From assembly GCA_023159155.1 (NCBI GenBank), contig JAJNNX010000022.1, positions 124,001 to 188,000 on the forward strand: a DNA stretch of 64,000 nucleotides, given 5' to 3'. The notes beneath the pieces are model-generated. The model did no database searches, was not told the origin of the DNA, and was given only the letters and a program-made list of their open reading frames with translations. The stretch's first letter is position 1. Every line of letters begins with the position of its first letter. A program made the position numbers and the translations under genes. This DNA comes from Ustulina deusta. Taxonomy: Eukaryota > Ascomycota > Sordariomycetes > Xylariales > Xylariaceae. Shown piece after piece: positions 34,963-45,998 of this stretch.

Positions 34963-35500
34963 AAATATCTTGGTATCAAACCTGTGTCACTTACTCTATT
35001 GCCAGCAACGTTTAAGCGTCGTCTCAGTCTGTTACATTAGGAGTCATTTGGGGCTAGCTACTCTATAAGTAGACACCAATCCCGTAATTATTATATATAT
35101 AACCAAGTACTATTATCTTACGTTGATATTTTACCTTCAGTTCCTTGTCACGCAAATACGTTTTCGAATATGACGAAACGGTATCCTACGAGACAACCTA
35201 AAATTGCCCCTTTAATCTAGCAAAACGGTTCAGTACGCCCGCTAGTGGCAAAGGTAAATTTTTGAGAAAGGGAATAAGACCGACAAAGCTTGTGATGGTA
35301 TCATCGACCTTCACATGAAAGTCTTATATTATCGCCAAGAAGGAACAACATGAAGAGCGTGATGTGAAAATCCAAACCCTAGAAGGATCATCGATTGGTA
35401 GACCGTATCATTTCGAACTTGGCTAGGAAATAGAGAGAAACGCCGTTCATGTCTTGCCGTTGCCTTTAATTCCGATAAATCGAGAAGGCATATATGGCAG
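34963..35500. other. Intergenic region downstream of the ankyrin gene
   Basis: It may include decayed interior of the LTR relic. No motif is recognisable. A minus-strand frame at 35329-35571 only overlaps the end of the ankyrin gene. Confidence 0.4.
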
Positions 35501-36343
35501 TCATGCTCGAAAGGTCCACCACTTCTTCCTTGATCTCTTATCCGCGCTCCTAGGCCGGGGATGGAGCGCAAGCTGAGCCCAATTAGCTACAATTCTAATA
35601 ATTTCCTCATCCCCTCGTATCCTGGCCTCTTCAATGCACTGTTCGACACCGACTATTATTGGACTAACACATCCACTCGAGAAAAGCGCCCCGACATTAT
35701 CTACCTGGCCCTGTCGCACAGCTGTAACGGCGATTCTTTCACTAACACGGGCACCCTTGGATAGCATCTTGTTAATGATCTCCACGGGTTGGTGGCAGAT
35801 GATGGCCACGAAGAGTGCCCCACCGCCTTCGCCCCAGCCCGCGTTCACGTCGGCATCGTTGTCTAATAGAACATGCAATATCGGCACGATCTCGGGTAGC
35901 TGTACTGTGCAGGCCTGCGTCAGGAAGGTAATTAGGCCGTCGCCAATTGAGAGGTTAGCAACGGCGCGGTCGTGCTCGCAAAGGACCTGGAGGATTTCGG
36001 GGTCGGGGTTGTTGAGCACAGCACGGGCTAATCTGAAGCTCTGGTGTAGAGAGACTGAGGGATATATAAAAAGAAGATGATGGACGATCTCAAGATGCCG
36101 GAATGCCACAGCTCGTTGAATGAGGTAGTGGGTGGGTGGTACGATAGACTCGGCTATCTCTCTCGGTTCTATTCGAGGCCGTCCAAAAGCGGCGGATTTT
36201 CCTGAGATAGGTGTGCTTCCCCGTCGAATTCCGTTTCTGGTGAATACGCTGTGCAGGATTGCGAAGTTTCCCGAGGAGCATGCGTCCACAATGCACTTCC
36301 GCTCCCTACTGGGCTCCGGGAGAGGCCAGCTTCGAGTAGTCAT
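35501..36343 (-). CDS. Ankyrin-repeat protein
   Basis: The uninterrupted 280-residue frame starts at ATG 36343. Ankyrin-type helix pairs are visible. The N-terminal unit is RKCIVDACSSGNFAILHSVF. THYLIQRAVAFRHLEIVHHLL is a canonical unit around 71-92, LARAVLNNPDPEILQVLCEHD is at about 104-124, and a unit near 145-165 ends in VLLDNDADVNAGWGEGGGALFVAI. Another is PVEIINKMLSKGARV. The remaining repeats are degenerate. There is no signal peptide or membrane span. The C-terminus is basic (RPRSADKRSRKKWW). Such small ankyrin proteins are abundant and variable in filamentous fungi; the partner is unknown. It stands alone between gene-poor stretches. Confidence 0.72.
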   Translation of the reverse strand: MTTRSWPLPEPSRERKCIVDACSSGNFAILHSVFTRNGIRRGSTPISGKSAAFGRPRIEPREIAESIVPPTHYLIQRAVAFRHLEIVHHLLFIYPSVSLHQSFRLARAVLNNPDPEILQVLCEHDRAVANLSIGDGLITFLTQACTVQLPEIVPILHVLLDNDADVNAGWGEGGGALFVAIICHQPVEIINKMLSKGARVSERIAVTAVRQGQVDNVGALFSSGCVSPIIVGVEQCIEEARIRGDEEIIRIVANWAQLALHPRPRSADKRSRKKWWTFRA

Positions 36344-38172
36344 GATGAAGGCGTGCAGATAGGTAGTGATCTGTACCCGAGAGTGCGGTGCTCAGGGCTC
36401 TTATTGCTCGCACGCAGTTGGATTTCGGGGTCACGGCGTCAAATGCGCAGTAAAAGACTCCTGGTAGTTACTAACAAACAAAACTATATAATTCGCCGTA
36501 ATCCCATGCGCGGCCATATCCAGAGAGCACGAGACCGAGTTTTAAGCAATCCGCGGTCTACTGATGGAGGGCTCCGTCGAGTTAGGCAAAATTAATGACG
36601 TAAATAAGAGCTAGGTCTTCTCAAAGCTCCGCGTAGATCACATAGAGCATCTGAAGACATTGATAAATCTAAATCGAAATTATACTCCCAAGTTGGGCTG
36701 TCGGTCCCTCTCGGCGAAACGCTCCAAAGATTCCTGTCTGTTCGTTCCACTGACACGGAGCCCGGTGAAAATTACGACGGCTTCTGATCAGAACGGAATC
36801 CCAATGCTTCATGCAGTCGAGTTTGCTGCACCGAGAAAACAGCGAGATGGTGTGCTGGTGAATGACAAGATAATCATGACAATGCGTATCTCTGGCAATA
36901 TCCGTGACGGCGCCACCTCACATAGGCAGTATAGCATGGGTCAGTCGATACATTGTAACCCATTGGGAAGTTGACTAGAATACAAGGTCTCATCTCGACA
37001 CCTTATACTACACTAGGTAGGTAGTCTCTATAATTGATCTGCATAGGATTCTGCAGGTGGTATATTGCCTCTCAATATGGCGCCGGATATTCAATTATCA
37101 GAGACGAGAAGCCCAGGACGATGGATCTGCCGGGGGTTATCGATGGAAGCGGAGGGAAGACGAGGCTCTGTGGACCGTGCAGTGGAGGTATGGAATACGT
37201 ACCGAATCAATTTCCTGCAGGAGGTCCGGGGGGTAGCGGACTAGGCCCAGTCTGGTTTAGCGTGTTCGCGAGCAACGTTGTACTTTTTGGCGGCCCCAAC
37301 CTTCAATCTCTCTGCTGAAAATCACAGCTAAACTAACTTGTCGCCGCCGTCCCTACCTAAAGCGAGCACCAGCAACATCACAGCTTCATCTCTGCGTTTG
37401 CATCCCGTCCACCCCGTTGTAGAACTCGCTCTGCCCCCGCCCGCGGCCACGAACCATCCCGACCATCGCGCTCCCTTCCCTCCCTCGTTTCCAGAATCCA
37501 ACAGTTGTGTGTTTTTGATACCCGCAGCACTTGTTCGGCGTAGCTATCTATCCGGTGTTGTGTTATAGCCCAGGCAAGATCGAGGTCGTCGAGAGCGAGA
37601 GCGAGAGCTTCCTGATCCGAGCCACACGCGTCGCCCACCGACTGCGAGAGACGCAAACAACAAACAAGCCTCGAGTCGTCGCGTCACTGGTCCTAGAGCG
37701 CTTCCTGCGGAGAGAGACATAGATTAAATTGTGTGTTTCGTAGGGTCGATTGCTTGATAGTGTAATGGCGGTAGGTCTCCGTCCCCCTGCTGCCCACCCA
37801 TTTTATTTTCGCCGAGCGTTTGAGCCGCACGGCGATGGTGACGATGCGCGCTGCGCTGCGCTGCGCTCGGCTCGGTTCATGGCAACGAGCCCCCTTCGCA
37901 ACCTGCCTGCACTGATACTGCCTTAACACCCAACGCACTGCCTTCCGCATCGCCCGAGCAACAAACAATTTCCCCCGTTCTTTTGTGTTGCACCTGCACC
38001 TTCTGTTGTCTGCCCCCAACTGCAACCTCCCAAGTCCTCTCTCGCCTCGCGATACCACCATTTCAGCGATATCCTTTGCATATTGCGCCTCGTCTGTTCT
38101 CTTAACCGCCACCTTCCTTCCTCGTCCCCTCTGTGCCTGCCCAGTGTCTCTGTGCCCACGATACAATCCAAA
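36344..38172. other. Intergenic region and long 5' leader of the DUF2433 gene
   Basis: The left part holds the promoter of the ankyrin gene. From about 37320 the sequence turns C/T-rich and GC-richer, with many CCGCC and TCTCTCGCC strings, typical of a housekeeping promoter and transcript leader. Several short overlapping frames (37338-38166, both strands) have no domain signal. A potential leader intron donor (GGCG-GTAGGT) is at about 37770. Confidence 0.45.
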
Positions 38173-40540
38173 ATGCCTGCGCCTTCACGTCCTACGGTTC
38201 CACCGTATGGCCGGCGCCAGAGCAATGTCATGTCACCTCCATCTTCGTCTTTCGCATCCCCGTATTCCGCCTTTCCTGGCTCGCGTCACGATTCCCACTT
38301 TGATTATCAATCTCGTCGCAAATATGGCGACATCCGGCTTTTCGACCCTTTGCTAATGCCTGACCCGTTCCAGCAACCCCGGCAGCCCTACAACAACCAA
38401 GGCTACATGCCCAACGGCGCTCCGGTGTCTGGCCCTGTTCCCGGCGCCACCCCGCTTCTGCCAAACCAAGGCCGAATTTTGCAACATGGCCCCATCCGTG
38501 TTCTGTGTATAGCCGACGTACGAGGTAGGACGAGCACCGTCTCCGCACATCGCACCTATCGTACAAGGCTAATACTGGGTTGGCAGGTAACTTGAGCTCC
38601 CTGAACGACCTTGCCCGACAGGCGCGAGCAGATCATATCATTCATACCGGCGACTTTGGCTTCTACGATGAGACCTCCCTCGATCGGATTGCCGAGAAGT
38701 AAGATACTTTGTTGGGCGAGCAGGCTGCGCGTAACAAGTTGGGCTGACCCTATCCTATAGGACCCTCAAACATGTCGCGCAATACTCGCCGTTGATTTCC
38801 GAGAACGTCAAGAAGTCCATTAGCCAGCCCGGACCTGTTAAACAACGGTTTCAGCCGGACGACTTGCCTTTGTCACAGCTCCCACAGCTCATCAAGGGTG
38901 AGATCAAACTCGAGGTTCCGGTTTACACAGTCTGGGGCGCTTGTGAGGATGTACGTGTGCTGGAAAAGTTCAGATCAAATGAGTACAAAGTACCAAACCT
39001 GCACATTATCGACGAACACCGTTCCATGCTACTCGAGATCGGTGGTGTCAAGCTCCGACTTCTCGGACTAGGCGGCGCTGTTGTGATGCATAAGCTCTTC
39101 GACAACGGAGAAGGTAGAACTACCATTGCTGGCGGACAAGGAACAATGTGGACTACTCTGTTGCAGATGGGCGAACTAATTGACACCGCCAACCGCGTCT
39201 ACGACCCTACCGAAACTCGCGTCTTCATCACGCATGCTTCCCCTGCTCGTGAAGGCATTCTCAACCAACTATCCGTGAGCTTGAAGGCCGACTTCTCGAT
39301 TTCCGCCGGTCTACACTTCCGATATGGAAGCTCGTATAACGAATTCAGTGTTAACCCGACCCTTGACCATTACCGTGGGAAGCTGGCTGCCTCAAAGGCT
39401 TCGTTTAACGACGTGTGGGAGACCGTCAAGTCCGAGGTCGAACCTGCTATCCAACAAAATGAGGGTCAGCAGAATCTCCTGAGGAACGCCCTCGGACTTG
39501 TGGAGAGAATGCCTTCTACGGCAGCGGGCGGTAATCCCTTTGGTGGCCCTGTCGGCACACCTGGCACTCTTGGCCAAGTTGACGAGAGCGCTTTCAAAAA
39601 TATGTGGAACTTCAATTTGGCGGATGCGGCTTTTGGCTGGCTCGTCTTGGAAATTCAAGACGGTCGTATTGGTACTGAAATGCGCGCACAAGGATTTAAC
39701 TTCTCCCACCGTGGAGCTAAACAGCAACCTAATGTGCCCCAGAGTACACCATCTCCGGCTCCTGGAGCCAGTAGTCAACCCCCGGCTGCCCCTGCTGTAT
39801 CCTCCGGCGCACCTCCACTGGCCCCCCAGAGAAGCTCCTCAGCTGCGGCACAGCAACCCAAGTCAACTACCGCGACGCCCCTGCAAACCAAACCTGCCAC
39901 ACCAAAGCCAGCAGCTCCCCCGACGGCTCCAGCAGCCAAAGAAAATGAGAAGCCCACTACCTCTAATGGAGCGGCTAACGGTCCAGAAACCGTACCGTCA
40001 CCTGGCCCAAGGCCAACCGCTGACTCTATCATTGGGCTCTTCGTTATGAACGTTCAGAGTGATGAACAAACTCGCGATATCTTCCCCGAGGAGCACAAAG
40101 CGAAGATCACGAAGGTCGAAAAGTGGGGAAACAATAGCAACAACAAGGTTGCGCACTTTCAGACAGTTGAGGAACGGGATGCTGCATATGCTAGCCTCGC
40201 CGATGACTTTAAGGTCCGCCAATCTGAAGATCGATCAAAACCTTTGGTAAAAATTTTCCAGCCGCGCGAAAGCAAGCCATTCCAGAGCCGTGGCAGCGGA
40301 GCGGGAAACTGGGGAAGTAGCCGAGGCCGAGACAGTGCGAGTGGATACCGAAGTGCTGGTGACCGTGGCGCTATGAGTGGTGGTGAAAGCGGCCCCGAGA
40401 CCAACCGTTCGCGTGGTGGGCGTGGGGGAGGTCGCGGTGCAAGGGGCGAACGTGGCGGCCGTGGCGGCGGCCGTGGTCGTGGTGGAATGAGCAAGGCCGA
40501 CGGTGGAAGCGGATCTCCTGCTCCAACAGGTGGGGACTAA
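38173..40540 (+). CDS. DUF2433 metallophosphoesterase-like protein with RRM-like region and RGG tail
   Basis: There are three exons, 38173-38524, 38587-38698 and 38761-40540, separated by two 62-nt introns (GTAGGA and GTAAGA donors) in phase. The protein has 747 residues. Residues 1-100 are Pro/Ser-rich. From about 105 a calcineurin-like phosphoesterase core is recognisable: IRVLCIADVRGNLSSLNDL, then DHIIHTGDFGFYDE, VYTVWGACED and VFITHASPAREGIL. These correspond to the metal-binding blocks of that fold, but with substitutions (DxR for DxH, GACED for GNHE), so catalysis is doubtful. After a Pro/Ala linker (about 480-565), residues about 575-655 look like an RRM-type fold (IIGLFVMNVQS, then KVAHFQTVEERDAAYA). 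The last 80 residues are RGG/GR-rich. RNA binding is inferred. The ATG at 38173 is preceded by CCAAA and opens the conserved N-terminus. Confidence 0.86.
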
Positions 40541-41826
40541 AGCAGGATTTTCGTCCGAGAACCCCTCTGTTCTCCCAACATTCTACCTGATAATCTTTGC
40601 AACTTCCTAATTCTCGCTTGTACTCTGGTACCTGAAAGACTTTAGCTTCTAGTCGCTATAAGGGTGGTAATACTCTAGACCACTGATCTGCGAAGGAGGC
40701 TCCGGTTTCGGTTTCGGGAGAGACGCGATGTCGTCTCTACGGTACGATGGGCGAAATGGTCACACGGTTGTTCATGCTGCAGGTCTCGATGAATCCTAAC
40801 CAGGCACCTACCGCCCTCCAGGCATGAGGCTTACCTTTTTTTTCCCGTCTTTTTTGCCAGCCTCGTTGTTTTCTCCGGCTAGTGGTACTAAAAAAAGGAT
40901 CGTCTCGGTTGCACTATTCTGTATTGACCCGGACGGATCCTCCGTGTAGGTCGTTTAGTTTCATAAAAATACCATGATACCAACGTTTCTCTTGTTTCTG
41001 GCCCTGTGATGTCTTTACTTTATGCAGATAATTCATTTCTCTCCTGAGACTACTTTTTCTGGCGTTGACACTGGAGGTGGGCGTGCCAATCCATTATGCT
41101 CTCCATGTTGTCTTTCTAGAAGTCTCTTTTCTGCTCGTAAAATATGATGGGGTATCCTTTAGCCCTACCAAAAATGTCATGCAAATTTTCTGTATGGAGA
41201 TGCAGTGTTATATACATCCCTGCTTTAACATCTAGATAGGAATCGGACCACGAATGATATTGATTCCTCCTCGTTTCAGCCTCCCGCTCGTCGCCCTCTC
41301 CTCCTCCGCGCCTTAGACAATCATCCACCATCGAATTATACGAAATAGACGACCTGCTCTACCTAGCTCCTTCGTTGTCTATGACTTGATACTTTTCAAC
41401 TTCTCTTATTTCGAATATGCCATCGCGCGCTGGGCTGGCGAATTGGACGGACACTCATCCGCGGGGGATCAACATGGAAGAAATGAAATCCTAATTCACG
41501 CCAAGAGGAAACGAAAGCGAACGGCCATGAGGAGCACAGGCTTTGTGTGTTCAATATCATTATGTATTGGGGAAGCAGGCCAATGCTATACACTAGACGA
41601 AGCCCTCCCCGCGCTCGTCAAAGATTCTCCATGAGCTTTGGGGAGACAAAGGCCGTTTTTAGACGAGCCCTGATTCGTCGAGCTGTATCTAGTTGCACAC
41701 GATATCGTACATGTCTATTTCCCCCCCTTTTGTTTTCCCGTCTAGCTTCATCCCTCTTCGACCTCCTTGGGGGGGGGGAGGAAAAACGTCGTATGACATT
41801 CATCATGGTCATCATCATCATCATCA
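40541..41826. other. Intergenic region, convergent 3' flanks
   Basis: This is the 3' flank of the DUF2433 gene and of coq5, which converge. A GTCATCATCATCATCATCAT microsatellite (about 41808-41831) runs into the coq5 stop codon. Frames at 41386-41924 are not supported by any motif. Confidence 0.5.
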
Positions 41827-42904
41827 TCATGACAAAGGCTTCATGCCCTTATGTATGGCAGCGACGCCGTTGGTCAGGTCCTCGTAGCCTTGGCCGCCGA
41901 CGACGAAGCCGGCGTCCTCGATGAGGCGGCGGAACTCGGGCTGGGAGGGGAAGCGCTCGATGCTCTCGACGAGGTACTGGTAGGAGTCGCGGTCGCCGGC
42001 GACGAGCTGGCCGATGAGGGGGATGGCGGAGAAGCTCCAGCGCTTGTAGAGGGCGTCGAGGGCGGGGTTGCGGACCTTGCTGAACTCGAGGCAGGCGAAG
42101 ACGCCGCCGGGCTTGAGCACGCGGTACGCCTCGGCCAGGGCGGCGGGGATGTTGGCGAAGTTGCGGATGCCGAAGGCGACGGTGTACAGGTCGAGAGAGG
42201 CCGGGGCGACGGCGGGCGGGAGCCGGGTGGCGTCGGCCTCGAGGAACGAGAGCGTGGCCTGCTGCGCCGCGGGGAGCGACTGCGACCGCTGCTTCCCGAC
42301 CGCCAGCATCGACGGGTTGATGTCGCTGATGGTGATGTGGATGTTCGGGTTCGCGTTCACGACGTGCGCGTGGTGCAGCATCCGGAAGGCGATGTCGCCC
42401 GTGCCGCCGGCGACGTCGAGAACGCGCTGCGGGGACGGGGGCACGCTGGAGGAGAAGCCCGGGTTCAGAGAGGAGACGAAGTGGTCCCTGAGAGGGGGGG
42501 CGGGTGGCTGGTTAGCGGGCTCCCGGCTGGGACTGAAGGCGGAGGAGGAGGAGGAAGGGAGATGGACGGACGTACTTCCAGATACGGTGCCACCCGAAGG
42601 ACATCAGGTCGTTCATGCGGTCGTACGATTCGGCCACGCTGCGGAAGACGCCCGCTACGCGCTCCGTCTTCTCGGACTCGGAGAGGCCGTCCTGGAACCC
42701 GAAGTGTGTTGTCCGCGGGCTGTCGCCAGTCGGAAAGCTGTCGTGGGGCGCTGATGATGTCGTGCTGGGCCGAAGGACTGGCGCACTTGTACAGAAGTTC
42801 CGCGGGCTCGGATGTATGTGGCGAGAGTGGGCGCTACATGTCGATGCTACGGGTTGATGTCGTGCTGTGCGTGCAGCTGCGCGCAGAACGGGACGGGTAG
42901 CCAT
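41827..42904 (-). CDS. coq5: Mitochondrial ubiquinone-biosynthesis C-methyltransferase Coq5
   Basis: There are two exons, 42904-42576 and 42487-41827. The 88-nt intron (GTACGT donor, CTAAC branch, CAG acceptor) splits WHRIWK-DHFVSSL in phase. The product has 329 residues. The N-terminal 50 residues are Arg/Ser/Ala-rich, as in mitochondrial presequences. The UbiE/COQ5 hallmarks follow: THFGFQ, then [22 protein letters not shown] motif [17 protein letters not shown] (about 132-147), [18 protein letters not shown], and [18 protein letters not shown]. Coq5 methylates 2-polyprenyl-6-methoxy-1,4-benzoquinol in the inner-membrane Coq complex. The gene is very GC-rich at third positions, which produces a 349-codon antisense frame that is a shadow. 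Its start is directly preceded by a GGGCA repeat. Confidence 0.95.
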
Positions 42905-42909
42905 GGCGG

Positions 42910-42938
42910 GCGCAGGGCAGGGCAGGGCAGGGCAGGGC
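42910..42938. repeat. GGGCA pentanucleotide repeat
   Basis: Five near-perfect GGGCA units lie immediately upstream of the coq5 ATG, within the presumed 5' UTR. Confidence 0.85.
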
Positions 42939-43420
42939 CGCTGTGATTGTGTGCGGCTCGAGGAAACGGCGGCCCAGGGGTCAATTGACCGACTAGGTTC
43001 GTCGGTTAGCGAGTGTGCACGGGAGGATATCTAGGTGGGTAGTTAGTTCAGTTGCAGATCTGTCGTGTCTTGTGTCCCGCGTCTGAGGTGGCTTCCCGGT
43101 GCCGACTCGAGGAAAAATTCCAAAGTGAAGAAGCTAGGGAATCGGAGGTCGGCGCGGAACTGCCCAGCTTTCCCCGTCCGACCGTGGCGCCAGTGCAACG
43201 TGGAGAATCGGCAGGTCCTGCCAAGACTCTGTTGCAGCTCCGGCCAGAACCCATAAATCAGACATTTGCATCTTGTTATAGATGGTCTCTTCAGACGCCT
43301 AACTTTTGTTCTGCTAAGACGAGGGTTTTGACTTATGACTGACTCTTTGGACTCTTTTGCACTTCGCAACTCTAGAAAGAAAGGGTCGAAGGGTTTGTGC
43401 ATTTGCCTGACTTACTTGCT
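42939..43420. other. Intergenic region upstream of coq5
   Basis: This is the coq5 promoter side. Frames on both strands at 43043-43402 are mutual shadows without a motif. Confidence 0.45.
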
Positions 43421-43711
43421 TCAAACAGTCGCTTCAGTACTCTCGGCCCGTCGACGGTGCTGCGGTAGCTCTTGTTGCTGTTCCTCCTGTTCCGGCTGTT
43501 CTTGCTGCGCCTGTTTCGCCGTGAACATGGAACGGGCGAAATGCTCGACGATTTTCTTGCCTTTCCAGACTAGGGCACCGATCCCAACGACAAGGAACGC
43601 GAGCAGGATGGCGATGACGGCGTTTTGAGCCACGGGCATGATACCGAAGTCTTGATGCGACTGACTTGAGAGATGTAGATGAGTGGCCTGCCAGGTATTG
43701 TGTCGTGGCAA
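43421..43711 (-). CDS. Small single-pass membrane protein with Gln/Glu-rich tail (unrecognised)
   Basis: The 96-residue frame starts at ATG 43711; an internal Met at residue 25 (43639) is an equally good start and would give 72 residues. Right after Met25 comes one hydrophobic helix (AVIAILLAFLVVGIGALVW), then a basic WKGKK stop-transfer region and an amphipathic segment. A Gln/Glu-rich stretch (about residues 68-80) and a basic end follow. The hydrophobic pattern and basic flank make it look like a real tail-cytosolic membrane protein. I cannot name a family. It lies between coq5 and the E1-alpha gene with its own spacer, including a CACGTG at about 43752 upstream. Confidence 0.5.
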   Translation of the reverse strand: MPRHNTWQATHLHLSSQSHQDFGIMPVAQNAVIAILLAFLVVGIGALVWKGKKIVEHFARSMFTAKQAQQEQPEQEEQQQELPQHRRRAESTEATV

Positions 43712-44566
43712 GGCGTTGAGGCTGAATGCTGTCGTTATCTCCTACCTAGCATCACGTGGTTATTATAAGACAAGGAGGGGATGTGTGTCTTTGCAAGTTG
43801 GGCGCTCCCAAGAGGTTTGCATCTTAATAAGGGACTACCTCAAATTCTAGATTTGCTTGGTTAATCGGGTGAAGCGCGGTTGCATAGGAGATGTTGACTA
43901 GGTACGACCGGGCACACTCATTAGAATAAGGGTTCCTGTAGCCCACCAAGATACCTACTACTCAGTATTCACCCAGGTACGAATAAATTGAATGCTGGCA
44001 ACGGGTTTCATAGGCAACTACCTTGGTTACCGCTCCAACCCAGGTTGTTATTGAAGAGAACCAAGTAAGTCCTCGGGGGGGTTTTTTCCCCCTTCTTCCC
44101 CTCCGGTGCACATACTCTGTGAACTACATTTATATCATATTGTTGAGATCCCACTGGGTTCATCCATCCATAAGTACCCAGGTAATCGGACTCTGGAAGA
44201 GACTTCGTACACCGAAAGTAACGGGTGAGCCCAATCATTGAGGTTCCTGTTTGTCTGTGAGAGTCCTATTTGTTCCCACCATTGAATATATAGGACATCA
44301 CAATCTGGAAGCTCTCTCTAACAATGAAGTGTAAGTACCTAGGTAGGTAGTGGAGTTGAATGCCAAGACATGGAAAGCGTCGGCTGTCGGCAATTCGCTT
44401 TGCGCCGGCTTAAGGTGATTCGCTACCTATAACTACTAATACTGAAAGTCCGGGGAAAGCCATCCAGCATGACCCAGACAAACTGTCTTCGTAGTCCTGC
44501 CCTTCGAGACTTGCCCATACTTTTATCACTTATTCATCAGAGGGGTTTGTTCTTGTAAGAAAATAG
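43712..44566. other. Divergent intergenic region
   Basis: The region separates the small membrane protein (-) from the E1-alpha gene (+). It contains CACGTG near 43752 and several CCTAGG/ACCTAGGTA palindromes near 43900-43980 and 44336-44348. No gene is recognised. Confidence 0.5.
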
Positions 44567-45998
44567 TTGGATATGAAGATGAGGATCATTCCTAGGCCAT
44601 CTTTGCGAAGAGTCTTGCAGCCTGCACCCCGCGCTACTCCATGTAGTTATCTCGGCTCTATTCTTAGCGCTCGATCGGCCAGCAGCGTATCCCAACGACC
44701 TGGCTCGAACTATGTATCCTTTCCTGGCGCCGTGAAAAGCGCATTTACCAGCGATCTCAGGTTCGCACTACCATCAGACCAACCGGCGTTACCAACATAT
44801 CGCGTAGTTGATCAAGATGGCAATATTGTCGACCATTCCTTCAAACAGGACCTCAGCAACGAGGAGATCGTGCAGCTATACAAGACCATGTTGATGGTCT
44901 CTATAATGGACATTGTCATGTTCGATGCGCAGCGCCAAGGCCGCCTAAGCTTTTATATGGTATCAGCGGGCGAGGAGGCGCTCAGTGTCGGGTCGGCCTC
45001 GATCCTTGACAAACAAGATGTCGTATTCTGTCAGTATCGGGAACAGGGTGTCTTTGCCCAGCGTGGATTCACATTACACGATTTCATGAACCAACTATTT
45101 GCAAATAAGTTAGATAATGGTTGCGGGAGAAATATGCCTGTCCACTATGGCAGCAAGGAGCTTAATATTGTGAGTCGATTGAGACAGGTGTGTATGTCAG
45201 ACTGCCCATTTAACAACTCTTTAGCACACAATTTCATCACCTCTTGCAACACAGATACCACAGGCTGCTGGGGCGGCTTATGGGCTTAAAATGCAGCGCA
45301 TCAATGACCCGTCTTTGCCACCTCGCGTAGTCGCCGTATACTTTGGGGAGGGTGCCGCAAGCGAGGGTGACTTTCACGCAGCACTGAATATCGCGGCAAC
45401 TAGGTCATGCCCTGTGATATTTATCTGCAGAAATAATGGGTATGCTATCTCAACACCCACCTTGGACCAGTACCGAGGCGACGGCATTGCTAGCCGAGGT
45501 ATCGGATACGGCATTGATACCATCCGAGTCGATGGAAATGATATTTGGGCTGTAAGAGAAGCCACTAAGAAAGCCAGGGAAATGGCGCTGCAAGATGGGG
45601 GGAAACCGATTCTGATTGAGGCCATGAGCTATCGCGTCAGTCACCACAGCACGTCAGACGACTCTTTTGCCTACCGTGCGAGAGTGGAGGTTGAAGATTG
45701 GAAGCGTCGAGACAACCCCCTCTCCCGTCTACGGAAGTATATGGAAGCAAAGGACTTCTGGGATGAAGCCAAGGAGAAGGAAGCCAGAGAGAGCATAAGG
45801 CGGGACGTGCTGAAGGCTTTTTCACAGGCAGAGCGCGAGAAGAAACCACCAATCCGCTCGATGTTTGAGGATATCTATGAAGAACTCACTCCAGAACTCC
45901 GGGCACAGATGAAAGAACTACGGGATCATCTCGAGAAATACCCCGACGAATATGATTTAGGCGAGTATCAGGGCGGGAAGGATAGCTTAGATTCATAA
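44567..45998 (+). CDS. Branched-chain 2-oxoacid dehydrogenase E1 component, alpha subunit (mitochondrial)
   Basis: The exons are 44567-45169 and 45225-45998, joined across a 55-nt intron (GTGAGT, TTTAG) inside KELNI-HTISSPLATQIPQA. The product has 458 residues, normal for the family. A basic, Arg/Ser-rich presequence occupies about 1-45. The thiamine-diphosphate pocket is complete. It comprises FYMVSAGEEALSVGSA and the FCQYREQGVFAQRG block, and then the motif GEGAASEGDFHAALN...CRNNGYAIST (Mg/ThDP binding). The phosphorylation-loop signature SHHSTSDDS-FAYR, which distinguishes branched-chain from pyruvate E1, is present. The enzyme decarboxylates the keto acids of Val, Leu and Ile in the matrix, together with E1-beta and E2. 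The internal methionine at residue 4 could also start. Nothing looks damaged. Confidence 0.96.

Noticed and set aside
41851..42900. 349-codon plus-strand ORF opposite coq5
   Set aside because: It is a shadow of GC-rich third positions. The minus-strand product is an unmistakable Coq5 with a proper intron.
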